Positions 62,111-64,000 of a DNA stretch of 64,000 nucleotides are shown in pieces; the stretch's first letter is position 1; the number at the start of each line of letters is the position of its first letter. Location: the IMG/VR virus record IMGVR_UViG_3300047157_000111, positions 1-64,000 of that record. The stretch is one strand, 5' to 3'. Both the position numbers and the translations under genes were made by a program. The notes beneath the pieces are model-generated. The model was not told the DNA's origin and ran no database searches. It saw nothing but the letters and a program-made list of their open reading frames with translations. Source of the DNA: a virus.

Positions 62111-63583
62111 ATGGCTAGTGGATCATTCACTGGGAGCTCATCAGCTCTCTCACATTTAACACCAAGACCTGTAAAAGATTTATACGGGTCAAATTACCTG
62201 TCTATAACAGGAAACGATTACAACTTTACTAAACAATTCCTACCAGAAGTTTACGAAAAAGAAGTTGAAAGATACGGTAACAGAACTGTTGCTGGATTTT
62301 TAAAAATGGTAGGAGCGGAAATGCCTATGGCATCTGACCAAGTTGTTTGGTCTGAGCAAGGTCGTATTCACGTTGCTTTTAACGACTGTTCTACAGACGG
62401 TGACGGTGGAGCAACAAATGAACTTACTTTTTCATCAGCAGCTAACGCTGGTATGATTGATGTTCATGATACTATTGTTGTAAGCAAAGGTGGTGTAACA
62501 GTAAAATGTTACGTTTCAGCTAGAGCAGCTGGCGCTTCTGTTGCTACTGTTATTCCTTACACTGCTGCTACTTTAGCTGCTGCTGGTATCACGAATAGCA
62601 TGAGTGGAATAAGCGTATTTGTTTACGGTTCTGAGTACAAAAAAGGATCTGCTAACGCTGGAAACTCTAAAGATGCTGACTTTACTACTTTTAGTAATAA
62701 GCCAATCATCTTAAGAGACAAGTATAGTGTAAACGGATCAGATACTGCTAGTATCGGTTGGGTAGAAGTAACTACTGAAGCTGGAACTGGAGGATACTTA
62801 TGGTACTTAAAGTCTGAGCACGAAGCAAGATTAAGATTTGAAGATCAATTAGAGATGTCTATGATTGAAGCTGAGCCAGTTTCTGGTTCTCAATTAGACG
62901 GAGCTGGAGTATTTGGAGTTGCTGGACAACACGGTACACAAGGTTTATTTTCTGCTATTGAAGAAAGAGGATTAATCTACAACAACCCTGATTTCGGTTC
63001 TTCTGGAACTGGTGCAGGTGAAGGTTTAGCTGAATTTGACGTTGTATTACAAGAATTAGACAAGCAAGGTGCTATCGAGGAAAACATGATGTTCTTAAAT
63101 AGAGGAACTTCATTAGCAATTGATAACATGTTAGCTGCTCAAAATTCTTACGGAACTGGAGGTACATCTTATGGTGTATTTGACAACTCTGAAGATATGG
63201 CGATTAATTTAGGATTCTCAGGATTTAGAAGAGGTTCTTATGATTTTTACAAGTCTGACTGGAAATACCTAAACGATGGTACTACAAGAGGATTAATTGG
63301 AGATGTACAAGGTGTATTAGTTCCTGCTGGAACAAGTACTGTTTACGATCAACAATTAGGTAAAAACATCAAAAGACCATTCTTACACGTACGTTACAGA
63401 GCTTCTGAAGCGGATGATAGAAGAATGAAATCTTGGATCACAGGTTCAGTTGGTGGTAACTACACTAGCGACGAAGACGCAATGAACGTTCATTTCTTAT
63501 CAGAAAGATGTTTATGTGTTCAAGCTGCTAACAACTTTATCTTATTCAAAGATACTGATGGTGTAACTGGAGACAGTGATTAA
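62111..63583 (+). CDS. Major capsid protein
   Basis: 490 residues. The place after portal and scaffold, the length, and an N-terminal arm followed by mixed alpha/beta (RFGNRTVAG-like, MVGAEMPMASDQVVWSEQGR, then HARLRFEDQLEMSMIEAEPV region and NFILFKDTDGV at the end) support HK97-fold capsid protein. It has a strong A/T leader (TTAACAATTAAAATTAAA) and is followed by a hairpin terminator, fitting high expression. Fold recognition is by context, not by a search. Confidence 0.85.
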   Translation: MASGSFTGSSSALSHLTPRPVKDLYGSNYLSITGNDYNFTKQFLPEVYEKEVERYGNRTVAGFLKMVGAEMPMASDQVVWSEQGRIHVAFNDCSTDGDGGATNELTFSSAANAGMIDVHDTIVVSKGGVTVKCYVSARAAGASVATVIPYTAATLAAAGITNSMSGISVFVYGSEYKKGSANAGNSKDADFTTFSNKPIILRDKYSVNGSDTASIGWVEVTTEAGTGGYLWYLKSEHEARLRFEDQLEMSMIEAEPVSGSQLDGAGVFGVAGQHGTQGLFSAIEERGLIYNNPDFGSSGTGAGEGLAEFDVVLQELDKQGAIEENMMFLNRGTSLAIDNMLAAQNSYGTGGTSYGVFDNSEDMAINLGFSGFRRGSYDFYKSDWKYLNDGTTRGLIGDVQGVLVPAGTSTVYDQQLGKNIKRPFLHVRYRASEADDRRMKSWITGSVGGNYTSDEDAMNVHFLSERCLCVQAANNFILFKDTDGVTGDSD

Positions 63584-63602
63584 TCAATAACAAATGTAAT
63601 TC

Positions 63603-63629
63603 TTACCCTCGTTGAACTGACGGGGGTAA
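63603..63629 (+). terminator. Hairpin terminator after the major capsid gene
   Basis: TTACCCTCGT pairs with ACGGGGGTAA over 10 bp (one T-G pair) around the loop TGAACTG. It lies 20 bp after the capsid stop codon. The following bases are AT-rich but not a pure T-run, so termination may be partial, which would lower downstream expression. Confidence 0.65.
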
Positions 63630-63658
63630 TTATTACCCTTATTAAATTATATTATATC

Positions 63659-64000
63659 ATGAAAAAAACAAATACAACTCCCTCGACTTGGGAAATTAAA
63701 GATAGAGTTTATTTATTAAAAGGTAGCAAGACACCTTTATTATTTACAGTACCCGCGAAACACAGTAGAGCTAAGTCTTTATTATGGTTTGATGAAGATC
63801 AAGGTCTTCAAAGGGAATTAAGATATGCAACTAACCAAAACTCACCTTTTGTAGATGAGCAAAAAGGTACAGTAACACTAGGTCATATATTTTTTAGAGA
63901 TGGAAAACTTATGGTGCCAAAGCAAAAGCAGAATTTACAAAAGCTTTTATCACTTTATCACCCACTAAACGGTAAGTCTTACTTTGAAAAAGATGATGTT
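63659..64000 (+). CDS. Structural-type protein, 3' end outside window
   Basis: 114 residues are visible from the ATG at 63659 and the frame is still open at the window edge. The start (KKTNTTPSTWEIKDRVYLLK) and the later GHIFFRDGKLMVPKQKQNLQ have no motif I can name. It follows the capsid gene and its terminator, so a head-associated or head-tail joining role is likely. Confidence 0.6.
   Translation, partial: MKKTNTTPSTWEIKDRVYLLKGSKTPLLFTVPAKHSRAKSLLWFDEDQGLQRELRYATNQNSPFVDEQKGTVTLGHIFFRDGKLMVPKQKQNLQKLLSLYHPLNGKSYFEKDDV

Noticed and set aside
1-64000. CRISPR arrays, integrase, attachment sites or insertion sequences
   Set aside because: I saw no spaced direct repeats of CRISPR type, no recombinase or transposase gene, and no paired terminal repeats, so the phage does not look temperate from this window.

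Overview
The window is a continuous stretch of an AT-rich, tailed double-stranded DNA phage genome, probably most of one. It is packed with virion, replication and nucleotide-metabolism genes, and there are no host housekeeping blocks and no integrase. A Bacteroidota host, probably a marine flavobacterium, is suggested by three things. Start codons almost never have a Shine-Dalgarno sequence and instead follow A/T-rich leaders. A secreted protein carries the typical flavobacterial signal peptide ending MYSQ. The gene set (class I ribonucleotide reductase, MazG proteins, LamG and S74 fibres, one-TM and three-TM lysis-type proteins) is common in marine Bacteroidota phages. The host is an inference.

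Layout. Bases 1-15700 (+) hold virion proteins: a tail or connector protein whose start lies before the window, a fibre-like protein, two internal-protein candidates, a 2450-residue multidomain virion protein, and then a small lysis-like cluster and two tiny Cys-rich genes. A bidirectional hairpin terminator at 15703-15728 separates these from the converging left arm. Bases 15805-33290 (-) are the early and replication arm: nrdA/nrdB, an endonuclease, MazG-type enzymes, a thymidylate-synthase-family protein carrying the dCMP-type Asp switch, primase-helicase, SSB, RecE-like exonuclease, ERF annealing protein, a sigma-70 factor with a neighbouring HTH protein, DNA ligase, and about twenty very small genes with one tRNA-Met. 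Bases 33290-33700 are a non-coding divergent region with TGTCA iterons and a G-quadruplex-type G-rich tract; this is the best origin and control-region candidate. Bases 33700-64000 (+) carry a phage GroEL/GroES pair, small basic structural-type proteins, a holin-like protein, a 15-kb tail-fibre array, and the packaging and head module (small and large terminase, portal, scaffold, major capsid protein). The last gene runs off the window. The virion genes at both ends suggest that the full genome is circular or circularly permuted and joins just outside this window.

How it may work together. The left arm contains seven copies of a 34-bp element, each placed 0-49 bp upstream of a small minus-strand gene. 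It does not look like the Bacteroidota housekeeping promoter, and the phage encodes its own sigma factor, so a phage-specific early regulon is the leading hypothesis. RNR, MazG and the TS-family enzyme would supply, and possibly modify, nucleotides. Primase-helicase, SSB, ERF, RecE and ligase would replicate and recombine DNA with a host polymerase, since no DNA polymerase is visible here. The chaperonin pair, plus a possible tandem GroES-like protein beside the terminase, would help fold capsid proteins.

Other oddities: a 53% GC patch inside an otherwise about 33% GC terminase gene, a gene broken by two apparent frameshifts at 38.0-38.35 kb, and two anticodon-less tRNA-like elements in the early arm.
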